From the NCBI RefSeq assembly GCF_900258485.1, contig NZ_OGVE01000002.1, positions 124,001 to 188,000 of the forward strand: 64,000 nt of DNA. The letters run 5' to 3'. Position 1 is the first letter of the stretch. Each line of letters starts with the position of its first letter. Shown one piece after another: positions 1 through 10,000 of the stretch. The translations under genes and the position numbers were made by a program. Under the pieces are notes generated by a model that saw only the letters and a list, made by a program, of their open reading frames with translations, did no database searches and was not told where the DNA came from. The DNA is from Helcococcus massiliensis (GTDB lineage Bacteria > Bacillota > Clostridia > Tissierellales > Peptoniphilaceae).

Positions 1-179
1 AATTCTTCTGCATATTGGTGAATGGATTTCAAGGGTCTACCAGTAGCTATTATAAGTTGTATACCTTTTTCTTGAGCCTGCATAAGGGCTTCTTTAGTCT
101 TAGGCAAAATAACATGGTCAGTAGATAGCAAAGTGCCATCCATATCTAAGGCAATGTATTTAATATCTGGCTTATTCAT
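1..179 (-). CDS. Cof-type HAD hydrolase, N-terminal part only (window edge)
   Basis: The gene starts at an ATG at 179 and runs off the left edge, so only about 59 codons are visible. They include the HAD motif I nucleophile region YIALDMDGTLL, followed by LPKTKEALMQAQEKG and the motif II region LIIATGRP. This is the same layout as the full HAD protein at 320-1153, so the two look like tandem paralogues. Known family members are cytoplasmic sugar-phosphate or nucleotide phosphatases. The exact substrate cannot be told from this fragment. It is probably the last visible gene of an operon with the two genes to its right, although a hairpin lies between. Confidence 0.8.
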   Translation of the reverse strand, partial: MNKPDIKYIALDMDGTLLSTDHVILPKTKEALMQAQEKGIQLIIATGRPLKSIHQYAEE

Positions 180-270
180 ATTCTCTCCTTTTTAATAAAT
201 TTCTCTTAATATATATTATACTAGATAAAATAGCCTAGACAAAAATATCTTGAAATTTTCTAAGTAAATA

Positions 271-306
271 TAAAAATACCCGACTTATCAAATAATGAAT
301 AGTCGG
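271..306 (-). terminator. Rho-independent terminator after HAD gene
   Basis: The arms CCGACT (280-285) and AGTCGG (301-306) form a hairpin. On the minus strand it is followed by a T-rich run. It lies just downstream of the stop of the HAD gene at 320-1153. Confidence 0.5.
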
Positions 307-319
307 ATATAGTCTCTTA

Positions 320-1153
320 TTATTCTTTTATTAAACCAAAGTGGACTAGGGCTTTATAAATCCCTTCACTGTTATTGTCAGATGTTACATGGTAAGCCAC
401 ATCTTTTACTCCATCTTGAGCATTGCCCATTGCAACCCCATACTTAGCATATTCAACTAATTCCTTGTCATTCATTGAATCGCCAAATGACATAAGTGTT
501 TCTGGATCAATGTTAAGTTTACCCAAGCCATAGGCTTTATTTGATTCTGGTCTGACAAACTCCATAAAATAAGGTGAAGTTTGAACAACATGGATTTTAT
601 CTCCAAAAATCTTTTTATTTTCTTGGATTACCTCTTCTATCTCAGCTGGTTCAACTATGGTCAATATCTTGTTAACATGGTCATCTATGTGGTCTTCAAT
701 AGCTTCTACTTCTTTTAACAGATAAGCTCCAGCCCTTGCTTCTCTTTCCATGATGTTGTGGATTTCACCATTCCAAGTAACAAAGCCAGAATATACATCA
801 TTTACTAAGAAATAATCTCCCGCTTCCACCATTGGATGAATTTTTTTCCCTTTAAATGACTTTAATATTTCTTGTGCTAATTGTTTTTCTATTGGTGTAT
901 CAAATATTATTTTGTGGTTTTTTGTATCGTATCCTATAGATCCATTGTTAGATAAAATAATACCATGGTGGTCTTGTAGTCCTAGCTCTTCGGCTAATTT
1001 CAACATTGATTTTACCGGACGCCCTGAAGCTAAAATCAAGTGAACACCCTTGTCTTGTAGTTCTAGCAAGGCCTTTTTAGTTTTGGGCATTATCTTGCCA
1101 TTTATATCCAATAAGGTACCATCTATATCTAACGCAATTGTTTTTATATCCAT
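320..1153 (-). CDS. Cof-type HAD phosphatase
   Basis: A 277-aa cytoplasmic phosphatase of the HAD superfamily, Cof/YidA type (class IIB cap). Motif I is DIDGTLLD near residue 9, with the nucleophile Asp and the acid/base Asp. Motif II is LASGRP near residue 41. A Lys follows in the C-terminal core (SNKAYGLGK), and motif IV is FGDSMND near residue 222, which binds Mg2+. Length is normal for the family, which usually hydrolyses sugar phosphates, FMN or pyridoxal phosphate. The substrate is unknown. It begins 8 nt after the histidine phosphatase gene, so the two are probably cotranscribed. Its N-terminus resembles the partial HAD gene at 1-179. Confidence 0.88.
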   Translation of the reverse strand: MDIKTIALDIDGTLLDINGKIMPKTKKALLELQDKGVHLILASGRPVKSMLKLAEELGLQDHHGIILSNNGSIGYDTKNHKIIFDTPIEKQLAQEILKSFKGKKIHPMVEAGDYFLVNDVYSGFVTWNGEIHNIMEREARAGAYLLKEVEAIEDHIDDHVNKILTIVEPAEIEEVIQENKKIFGDKIHVVQTSPYFMEFVRPESNKAYGLGKLNIDPETLMSFGDSMNDKELVEYAKYGVAMGNAQDGVKDVAYHVTSDNNSEGIYKALVHFGLIKE

Positions 1154-1161
1154 TTTTCCTC

Positions 1162-1773
1162 CTAAACATTTCCATTAAATGGTATAAAAGTTCTTACAAA
1201 ATTTAATTTATAGTCTTTACCAACTTCAAATTCGATAGTCATAAGGTTTGGAGTTTTTCTTTCAATATTATTTTCCTTCAAGCTTTCAAATGTAGGAAAG
1301 AATTTTGTGATAATAGCCCATAAAACTCCTCCATGACTAATAACTAAAGCATTCTCCCCTTCATCTTTGGCAATTTTTTCTAGAGTCTTGATTACTCTTT
1401 CTTGTACCTCTTCAACACTTTCACCGCCAAAATTAGCCCACCAATCTCCAAAATTTATATTATTTTTATAGAAATCTTTATCAGGTATTCCTGCATATAT
1501 AGGCTCACCTTCAAACTTTCCATAATTCCATTCTTTAATACCTTCTAATCTCTCATAAGGAAGATCGGTGGTGGTTTTCAAGGTTTCTTCAGCCCTACCA
1601 AGAGTTGAACAATAGGCCTTATCAAAAATTATATTTTTACTTGTATAATATTCTTTAGCACTTTTTGCTTGCCTTACACCCTCTTCTGTCAAGGGTGAAT
1701 CCACAACTCCTTGGATTTTTCCCCTCTTATTGAATAAGGTTTCTCCATGCCTTACTAGGTATATTTTTTTCAT
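1162..1773 (-). CDS. Histidine phosphatase (phosphoglycerate mutase) family protein
   Basis: A 203-aa protein with the RHG motif at the start (YLVRHGETLFN), where the His is the phospho-acceptor. A second catalytic His lies in LVISHGGVLWAI near residue 146. An Arg and Glu follow in GRAEETL and GIKEWNYGKFEG. The length fits the dPGM-like/CobC branch, whose members are usually broad phosphatases and not glycolytic mutases. The start ATG has a GGGGGT ribosome binding site. It is the first gene of a short operon with the HAD phosphatase 8 nt downstream. Confidence 0.88.
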   Translation of the reverse strand: MKKIYLVRHGETLFNKRGKIQGVVDSPLTEEGVRQAKSAKEYYTSKNIIFDKAYCSTLGRAEETLKTTTDLPYERLEGIKEWNYGKFEGEPIYAGIPDKDFYKNNINFGDWWANFGGESVEEVQERVIKTLEKIAKDEGENALVISHGGVLWAIITKFFPTFESLKENNIERKTPNLMTIEFEVGKDYKLNFVRTFIPFNGNV

Positions 1774-1880
1774 TAAACCCCCAGCTAAACTCGATAAATA
1801 TAAATTCTCTTTTATTCATTATATATTTTATATAATATCATATATTATATAAAGTAGTCGAAAGTACTTGTATTTAAAAA

Positions 1881-1914
1881 ATAAAAAACTAGAGAGTCTA
1901 GGCTCTCTAGCTTT
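1881..1914 (-). terminator. Terminator of the GH2 surface enzyme gene
   Basis: Perfect 8-bp arms CTAGAGAG (1889-1896) and CTCTCTAG (1903-1910). The minus-strand product is followed by a T-rich tract, immediately downstream of the stop at 1921. Confidence 0.7.
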
Positions 1915-1920
1915 TACAAC

Positions 1921-4900
1921 TTATAGGGAATAATCTTCTTTATTCTTTTTTAAGAATTTAACCAAGGCTAATGATAAGACTATAGATGCAGCAAATCCAC
2001 TTAATCGTATATCGGAAGTCTTTGGTGAATGGTCTACTTCTTTTTGCTTTGGATTTTTATCTACTACAGAATTATCGTTGTTTCTTGCTGTAGAAAATAC
2101 AAATGGTGAGAAATCGTCATGAATAAAGCTTACAGTTTTACCATTTATTTCAGTCTTTAGTATTTCTGTTAAACTGCCATCCTTTTCGATATGATACACT
2201 TTTAGATCATCGATGGACTCAAGTTCAAGTGAAATCTTTTTAGGAGTGCTTACTTTAACTTTTTCTTTAGTTAATGTATTTATGAAATAAATATCTCTGT
2301 AATCTAATTTTCTAGATTTCAACAAAGCCAAGCTTTCTTCATTTAATAGGCCTTTTCCATCGATTTTTTTAATCACACTTTCAATATTTTCTTCTTCAGT
2401 ATGATCTTCATCTGTCTTATCTCCAGGTGATTCAATTTCACCGCTTGATTCGTCTGGTAAAATACCAGGGTTTTCTTCTTTATCAGTTTCCGGCTCATCC
2501 ACTGGATCTTTTTCTTTGTCAGTTTCTGGCTCATCAACAGGGTTTTCTTCCTTGCCAGTTTCTGGCTCATCCACTGGGTTTTCTTCCTTGTCAGTTTCTG
2601 GTTCTTCCACTGGGTTTTCTTCCTTGTCAGTTTCTGGCTCTTCTACTGGATTTTCTTCCTTATCAGTTTCTGGTTTATCTTGTAATTCTTCATATGCTTT
2701 TTCCAAATTACTTAAGGCTTTATCGATATCTTCTTGATTGGTATCTTCATACTCTAATAGAGCCTTAGATAATTCCAACTCTTTTTCTAATTTTGAAATA
2801 GTATCTTGAGTCTTAGAAGCTTTCAAATGATCTAATTCTTCTTCAATTTCCTTGATTTTTGCTTCTAATAAGGACTTATCAATATCTTCAATTTCTTCTT
2901 TGAAATGAATAGTATATAAGTCTCTATTTTCCCCATTTTCAGATTCTGTTATGATGGTAATTTTTGATTTATATGGAGGAAGTATTGTAATTGACGCATT
3001 TTCATCTGATTTTGCTTCAATTGATAATTCACTTTCTTCTCTATATATTTCTTTAACTTTTTCTAAGTCTTCTTCAACTAGGTACCCATTAATTTTTAAT
3101 TCTGATAATGTGGAAGCATTATTCTTTTCTAAAGAAGTTGCTACTGTAAATAGTTCTACCTCTGTAAGTCCAACACATGAAAGTCTATTACCAAAATCTT
3201 CACCTGAAGTTGTTAATATGATTCTAAAACCTGTTGCTGATACAGGTTCAAATGTATATTCAACAGGAGTTACACTTGGAACATCTCCTTGTTTTTCTTT
3301 TTTGATTTCTTGGGTTTCTAATTTCGTCCAATTTGAAGTACCATCAGCTGAATATTGTAATTCAACTTTTCCTGGCATCTTAGCTGACCAGGCATCTTGA
3401 TAGAAGAATAATTCAGCTTTTGTCAACAATTGTGCTGTAGCATAGGTAAATGTGATTTCGGCTGTATCAACTCCATCTTGTGCAGCATCATAATTTGTCC
3501 ATACTGTATGATTTGATCCACTTGATACCACTCCAAACTCTCTTTTACCATCATTTATAGCATTTAGATTATCAGAAAACTTATTAGCATCATTTTTTTG
3601 AACTAAATCTAAGGCTAAAGGTCCTATATTTTCACTTAGAGATTTTTCTCCTTCAGAAATCCTAATTGTTGCAAGCACTTCGTACTTTTGTCCAAATATT
3701 TCACTTGTACCCTTTACTTCATATAAACCAGGTTTTTTATAAAGTTCTGGATCTTGTTTTTCCCAATTAACAGTAAAGCTTAAATCCATGACTTTGCCAT
3801 CTTTTTGAACAAGTGGTCTTGTATCAGGTAATTTTATTTCATCTGAATTTACCAAGGCTGCAGTAGAATAATTTAATAGGCCTGCAATTTCGTCTAAGAC
3901 AACTAAATTAGTTTGTACTTTATATTCCATACCTTCAATAGAGCCTGTTATCTTATAAATACCAGCTTCCTTAACATCAAAGCCTTCCCAAGCTACATTT
4001 TCATCCTTGTCTTTGCTACTATCCTTGTAGTGTAGTCTTACACTATTAACTAATTCAGGAGTAGAACCTAATTTTACATAGTGATATCTAGGAATACTAT
4101 ATGCTATTGGTCCATCCATATCTTCATTTTCACTTGTAGCCTTTGTATTTACAGTTATTTGAGCAGTTTCAAGACCTTCTGATTTCGCTGTTACTGTAAA
4201 TCCTGTACCTTTTTTACCTGACTTTACTATAGCTATCGCTTTTCCAGCTAAAACTTTTCTTTTACCTGAATTATAAGGTTCGTGGTCTGCTTGATGCCCA
4301 TTATCCATAGCTAATAGTTCACCGTCACCTGAAACTTCTATATTCACTAAGTTTTCAGCTGAAGCTACTAACTCTTGATTTTCATCTAATATATCTATTT
4401 CAATATAAGATAAATCTTTTCCATCAGCTAAAATTTCATTTCTATCAACTGTTAGATTTATAGTTTTAGCTTCTTTATAAGTAGAAACCTCACTTCTACC
4501 AACAGTTTCACTTATTATATTACCGGAACCATCATAGGCAACAGCTGTTAACTTTCCAGACTTATATGGTACATCCCATCTTAAATATAGATTTTCATAG
4601 TCTTTATTTGATTTGTCTGCACCTTGATACATTTGATATTTATATCCGTTTGGACTAACCATTTCAGTAAATTCTTTTTTACCCAATGAAGTTTTTTCAT
4701 TTGTAGCAGCATTTGTAAAGAATAACTCAACAGCTTTTGCATTAGAATAGATATTTACTCTTACATTTCCCTTTAGGTCTTGACGTACTAATTCTTCATG
4801 CCATGCAGGAAGTATATGCAAAGTAGTATCTTCTTGATTCCATTGTGACCTGTAGAAATAATAAGTGTCTTTTGGTAAACCTGCAGTATCTACAATTCCA

Positions 4901-6864
4901 AAATATGAAGATTTTGATGATGGCCAACCACCTGTAGGTCCAGGACCTATATTGTTATAATTTGTTGGTTCTCCAAGATAATCAAAACCTGTCCATACAA
5001 ATTCACCTTGAACGAAATCTCTTTGTACAACTGTATACCATGATTGAGCAGCTACCATTCCCCAACCTACTGTTTTTGTGTCATAAGATGTATATAGCTT
5101 GTTAATTTCATCTGCTTTATATTGGCCTCTTGAATTTATAGCTGAGGCTGTTTCAGAAGCATATATATGCCAATCAGGATGTTCTCTATGGAAGCGATCA
5201 AAGTCATTTCCACTTGAGTAGTTCATACCTACCGTCCCAGCTTCTTTTGTTAAAAGATTTCCGAATTGGGTTGATTCTGACCATGAAGCTTTAAATTTGT
5301 TATCTCCTAAAGTAACAAATCTGCTGTTATCAACTTCTTTAACCCAATTAATTAGATTTTGAAGGACTGCTGGATATTGAGCATATCTAGCACTACTCTT
5401 GTTATTTCCTTCCATAACCTCATTACCTAAGGACCATTTGATAACTGATGGTGAATTTATACCTCTTTTTACCATTGATTTCACATCAAATTCAGCCCAG
5501 GTCATAGGGTTCGATTCTTTTCCTAAAATTTGGTTATCATCTTCTACAGGTTTTTCAAACCATTCTGTGTAGTCATATATATTACCATTCTTATAGTCAA
5601 TCCAGGCATCAAAAGCTTCATCTATAATTAGCATACCTTTTTTGTTGGCAATATCAATTATTTCATCAGATGCAGGATTGTGAGTAACACGGATAGCATT
5701 AACTCCCATATCCTTAAGAATTTCTACCTGTCTTTCAATAGCCCTATAATGTGCAGCCGCACCTAATGAACCTTGGTCATGGTGCATTGAAACACCCTTT
5801 AATTTTATTACTTCACCATTTAGACTAAAGCCTTTATTAGGATCAGAAGAAATAGTTCTAAACCCAAAGTCAGTGTACTTAGTATCAGAAACTTTATCAT
5901 CTATAACAACTGAACTTTCTATCTCATAAAGATTTGGATTTTCTATAGACCATGTTTTAGCGGTTTTTACAAATAAATTACTATTGATTGTTTTTGATGA
6001 ATTTGCTTCAATAGTCTCTGTACTTTCTGCAAGAGCTACTACTGTATCCTTACCTTTTTCTCTAAATTTATGTTGTATTTTAACATTTTGTTTTGTATCT
6101 GTATCATTTATTATTTTCGCTTCAATATTAGTGTCTATATCACCACCCAATTGATTAGCAATATTTGGTGTAGTTATTTTTATTCCTTGATAATCTACAT
6201 GCACCTTATCAGAAACATTTAAATATACACTTCTATATATTCCACTACCTGAATACCATCTACTTGATGGAAATTTATGATTAACTTTAACCGCTAATAC
6301 ATTTTCTTCACCGAAATTAATATATTCACTTAAATCAAAGGCAAATGGTGTGTATCCATAAGGATGACTTCCTATCTTATTTCCATTTATGTATATTGTG
6401 GCATTGTTATAAACTCCACCAAATTCCACAATAAATTTTTTATCTTTTAGATCTTCATCCACATAAAATGATTTCCTATACCAACCAATTCCTCCTAGTT
6501 TATAGCCACTTTCTGCTTCACCACTTTTACTATATGGTAAGTCTAAACTATAATCATGAGGTACATTGATTTTTTGCCAATTACTGTCATCGAAAGTGTT
6601 TTTTTCTGCTCCACTTTGATCTCCATATTTAAATTTCCACGATTCGTCAAAATTTAATCTACCATCTTCTAATTCTGATTTTTTTAATGGAACTCTAACC
6701 GGTTCTGTTTTCATCATATTATTTGTAACTTCTTTTCTTTCACTATTTGCCATAACATTTCCAATAGGCTGTAAGAGAAGAGTCAATGTTAAAACGCCAG
6801 AAACTATCTGTTTAACTAACCTAGATCTGGATTTTTTATTTTTAATGGAATCTTTTTTTGTCAT
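1921..6864 (-). CDS. Cell-wall-anchored beta-galactosidase (GH2, BgaA-like)
   Basis: A 1647-aa secreted exo-beta-galactosidase. A signal peptide covers about residues 1-40 (basic start, hydrophobic stretch to NVMA). The GH2 sugar-binding domain is at about 65-220 and an Ig-like domain at 225-340. The catalytic TIM barrel follows, with acid/base E482 in WSLGNEVMEG and nucleophile E571 in IYASETAS. Then come Ig-like domains (about 700-1050), a discoidin-like carbohydrate-binding module (about 1120-1250), a helical FIVAR-type segment and six 12-residue PETDKEENPVEE repeats. The sorting signal is SPKTS, a hydrophobic helix and a basic tail. Architecture parallels pneumococcal BgaA, which releases beta-1,4-galactose from N-glycans and mucin. 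Linkage specificity is not proven here. Its stalk and anchor differ from the five neighbouring enzymes. Confidence 0.9.
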   Translation of the reverse strand: MTKKDSIKNKKSRSRLVKQIVSGVLTLTLLLQPIGNVMANSERKEVTNNMMKTEPVRVPLKKSELEDGRLNFDESWKFKYGDQSGAEKNTFDDSNWQKINVPHDYSLDLPYSKSGEAESGYKLGGIGWYRKSFYVDEDLKDKKFIVEFGGVYNNATIYINGNKIGSHPYGYTPFAFDLSEYINFGEENVLAVKVNHKFPSSRWYSGSGIYRSVYLNVSDKVHVDYQGIKITTPNIANQLGGDIDTNIEAKIINDTDTKQNVKIQHKFREKGKDTVVALAESTETIEANSSKTINSNLFVKTAKTWSIENPNLYEIESSVVIDDKVSDTKYTDFGFRTISSDPNKGFSLNGEVIKLKGVSMHHDQGSLGAAAHYRAIERQVEILKDMGVNAIRVTHNPASDEIIDIANKKGMLIIDEAFDAWIDYKNGNIYDYTEWFEKPVEDDNQILGKESNPMTWAEFDVKSMVKRGINSPSVIKWSLGNEVMEGNNKSSARYAQYPAVLQNLINWVKEVDNSRFVTLGDNKFKASWSESTQFGNLLTKEAGTVGMNYSSGNDFDRFHREHPDWHIYASETASAINSRGQYKADEINKLYTSYDTKTVGWGMVAAQSWYTVVQRDFVQGEFVWTGFDYLGEPTNYNNIGPGPTGGWPSSKSSYFGIVDTAGLPKDTYYFYRSQWNQEDTTLHILPAWHEELVRQDLKGNVRVNIYSNAKAVELFFTNAATNEKTSLGKKEFTEMVSPNGYKYQMYQGADKSNKDYENLYLRWDVPYKSGKLTAVAYDGSGNIISETVGRSEVSTYKEAKTINLTVDRNEILADGKDLSYIEIDILDENQELVASAENLVNIEVSGDGELLAMDNGHQADHEPYNSGKRKVLAGKAIAIVKSGKKGTGFTVTAKSEGLETAQITVNTKATSENEDMDGPIAYSIPRYHYVKLGSTPELVNSVRLHYKDSSKDKDENVAWEGFDVKEAGIYKITGSIEGMEYKVQTNLVVLDEIAGLLNYSTAALVNSDEIKLPDTRPLVQKDGKVMDLSFTVNWEKQDPELYKKPGLYEVKGTSEIFGQKYEVLATIRISEGEKSLSENIGPLALDLVQKNDANKFSDNLNAINDGKREFGVVSSGSNHTVWTNYDAAQDGVDTAEITFTYATAQLLTKAELFFYQDAWSAKMPGKVELQYSADGTSNWTKLETQEIKKEKQGDVPSVTPVEYTFEPVSATGFRIILTTSGEDFGNRLSCVGLTEVELFTVATSLEKNNASTLSELKINGYLVEEDLEKVKEIYREESELSIEAKSDENASITILPPYKSKITIITESENGENRDLYTIHFKEEIEDIDKSLLEAKIKEIEEELDHLKASKTQDTISKLEKELELSKALLEYEDTNQEDIDKALSNLEKAYEELQDKPETDKEENPVEEPETDKEENPVEEPETDKEENPVDEPETGKEENPVDEPETDKEKDPVDEPETDKEENPGILPDESSGEIESPGDKTDEDHTEEENIESVIKKIDGKGLLNEESLALLKSRKLDYRDIYFINTLTKEKVKVSTPKKISLELESIDDLKVYHIEKDGSLTEILKTEINGKTVSFIHDDFSPFVFSTARNNDNSVVDKNPKQKEVDHSPKTSDIRLSGFAASIVLSLALVKFLKKNKEDYSL
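2465..2675 (-). repeat. 36-bp in-frame tandem repeats in the GH2 stalk
   Basis: Six consecutive copies of a 36-bp unit encode PETDKEENPVEE and close variants (VDE, GKE, KDP). They form an acidic, proline-containing wall-spanning stalk just before the anchor domain. Copy number is likely variable between strains. Confidence 0.85.
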
Positions 6865-6947
6865 ATAATTCTCCCATTTAATCTATTAGGCCTTAGCATA
6901 AATCTATATCTTACTCAATTTATGAAAACCTTGTCTTCCTTTGCTAT

Positions 6948-6994
6948 AAATTAACCTCAAAAAGTTAACTTTTAATTCTTTTTGAGGTTAATTT
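6948..6994 (-). terminator. Terminator of the GH84 gene
   Basis: Long arms 6948-6964 and 6978-6994 (core TTAACCTCAAAAAG and its complement) form a perfect 17-bp stem. It lies directly downstream of the GH84 stop codon at 7008, in the gap before the GH2 gene. Confidence 0.7.
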
Positions 6995-7007
6995 TCAGCT
7001 TATCTTA

Positions 7008-10000
7008 CTAATTTTTCTTCTTCTTTGAAGAAAATACATAAGCACCAACTGATGCTAATAACATTACTGACATCATTGCTATACCAGCATCATTTGTCTT
7101 TGGTCCCTTACTTGGTTTTGTTGGACTTTGAGGACTTTGTTCTTGACTTGTTTTATCTACTACAGGTTTTTCATCTTTTTTCACTTCTTTTACGAATGTA
7201 AATTTAGAGAACCTATCCCACATAAATTCAATTTTACCGTCTTTTATTTCAAAGTCTGTTACTTCTATCAATTCTCCTTCATGAATTGTCCATATGCTTA
7301 GCTTATCAGCTTTAGTTAAGTTAAAGTCTTTTAGCTCCACTTCTACCAATTCTTTTTCTTCTAATTTTGATAGCTCTTCACCCTTACTATTTAAGGCTCT
7401 GATATCAAATATCTTGAATTGGTAATCCTTGTATCTTTCTTTTACTTTCGCTTCTAAGTCTTTGTGTAGGCCAAATAGATCTTTTTCTTTATCAGAAATA
7501 TCTGTTACATCTATTCTGATTTCATCTTCTTTAGTTTCTTCTGGAGTTTCTGGTTGTCCAGGTTGATCAGGTGTTCCAGGTTCTCCAGTTTCTCCAGGTA
7601 CTTCCTTATCAGTTTCTTCTGGTGTTTCTGGTTCTTCTTTATCGGTTTCGCCAGGCACTTCAGGCTCTTCCTTATCAGTTTCACCAGGTACTTCCGGCTC
7701 TTCCTTGTCGGTTTCGCCAGGCACTTCTGGTTCTTCTTTATCGGTTTCGCCAGGTACTTCTGGCTCTTCCTTATCAGTTTCACCAGGTACTTCCGGTTCT
7801 TCCTTGTCTGTTTCACCAGGTACTTCCGGCTCTTCCTTATCTTTTTCTCCAGGTACTTCTGGTTCTTCCTTATCTGTTTCTCCAGGTACTTCTGGTTCTT
7901 CTTCTGTTTCTTCTGGGTCTTTCTTATCTTCTAAAGCTTCATATGCCTTATTTAGATTTTCTAAAGCTTGGTCAATTTCATCTTGTGACAAATCTTCTTT
8001 TTCTAATACTTCTTTAGCCTTAGTTAAAGCATCTTCTAAGTTCGCTAAAGATTCTTCAGTTTTAGATTCTTTTAATTCATCAAATTCTTCATTTATAGAT
8101 GCAATCTTATCTTCTAAGTCTTTTTTATTTAGTTCATCTTCTGTTTCTTCAACTACTTCTTGACTTAAAATAATTTCATGTATATTTCTTGAAGCTTCAT
8201 CCCATGTTAATTTAACAGCTAAAACATGGTCATATTTACTTGCATCTATCTTTTTGAATGTGTCATCTAATTCACCTAGGTCAACCCAGTTTTCTTTTTC
8301 ATCCATAATAGATAAGTTCATTTTTTCAGAACCTGAAGTTAGGATATGGATTGATTTGAAGTCTGTTGGCTTATCAATATAGTAGATTAATTCACCAGCT
8401 TCATTAGCCTTATATAATGTCATGATATTTCCATCAGTTAATGCTAACTTATTATTCTTTTGACTTTCTGCTGTTGTTACTTGAATAGCAGGTTTTTTAG
8501 ATTTTGGTAAGTATTGACCATCGTTCAATAGAATTTCATTAAATCTTACCCACTTATCATCCCCAGGTTTATTTTTAGTTATTTCAAATTTGATATAACG
8601 CACTGGTTTAGCTTCAAATTTAGATTCTTTATAGTTAAATGAAACATCTTTACTTGGGAATGCTGATGCATTGTATTCTACATTGTCACCTGCATCAATA
8701 GTTAAAACACCTTCCCAGTTTTTGTTATCATCACTTACACTTACCTTTCCATATCTAATAAAGTCATGCTCACTGTCATCAACAATCATTCTAATCTTTT
8801 CTAAAGATATAGTTCTACCCAAGTCATAAGTAGCATACTTACCAGCATGTTGTGAGTTTTTGAACCATGCTTTAGTATTTAGATTTTGGTCAAAGGCTGC
8901 TAGTTCATTTGATTTATCACTATAGTTTGTTGCAATAAGTCTAATTGGACTATAGTCAGAAGTTTTAACTTTTAATGCTTCATTTAATGAAATATCTTCT
9001 TGACCATTATTAATTAAACGTACATATCTAGCACTCTTGTCAGCATCTAACTTATCATGGTAAACAACATTATTTTTAGAATATTCTAATTTTAACTTAG
9101 AATTATTTTCAACATTTTCAATTTCCTTAATTTCACCTAAGTCAATACCAATATATTGTCCTGGTTTTAGAGTTTTATTTACCTTGTCAAGGATAAATTC
9201 ATCTCCATTTACCATAGCTTGCATATTTTTTAATTCATCCACATTAGTAAAGGTAGCTGCACTTCCTGTACTTGATACATTAAATTCTCTAATACTTGCC
9301 CATACATTTACTTTTTCTAAGTTTCTAAATCTTATATATTTAGCTTGGATGCTTTCTTCAAGATGAATATCAACATCTTTACCGCTTGCTACTTCTTGTA
9401 TAGGTGTATAATTTACACCATCAGTAGAATACTCAACAACAGCCTTGCCAAAAGTATCTTTTGGAGCACTATTTCTACCTTGTTTTATACTTATATTATT
9501 GATGTTTGCAACTTTGTTTAATTCCACTCCTACATAAGATCCAACATCTAAGAAGTCACCATTTTTACTATAAACAGTTATAGCTGTAGATACATCACCA
9601 TCTACCATCTTAGACATATCACCATTAGCCGGATCATATGTTCTAAGCATGTCGCTTGCATAGAAACCTTTTAGTGATAAGTTGTCTTGATTAGTATTTT
9701 CATCTTGTTTATATAATTCTTCATTTAGCTTTTCTTTGATAACTTTATTAATTAATGGGCTAATTAATTTTGATCCTGGATCAGCATAAACAGTTTGATT
9801 TTTGATATGAGGAGCCTTATGAGTTTTAGATTTTTCTAAATACTTGTTTCCTTCAGCAAACTTACCCCATTTTGCAGACATGTCTTCTGAAGCTACAGCT
9901 TCCATAAATAGCTTTCCAGCCTTTAATAATTCTTCAAAAGAATCTAACCATGGTTTCATTTCTTCTAAAAGAATTTCATTCTTACTATTTGTTCTTAATG

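Noticed and set aside
7600-7900. CRISPR-like spacing of repeats
   Set aside because: The repeats are contiguous, in frame and without unique spacers; they encode a protein stalk.
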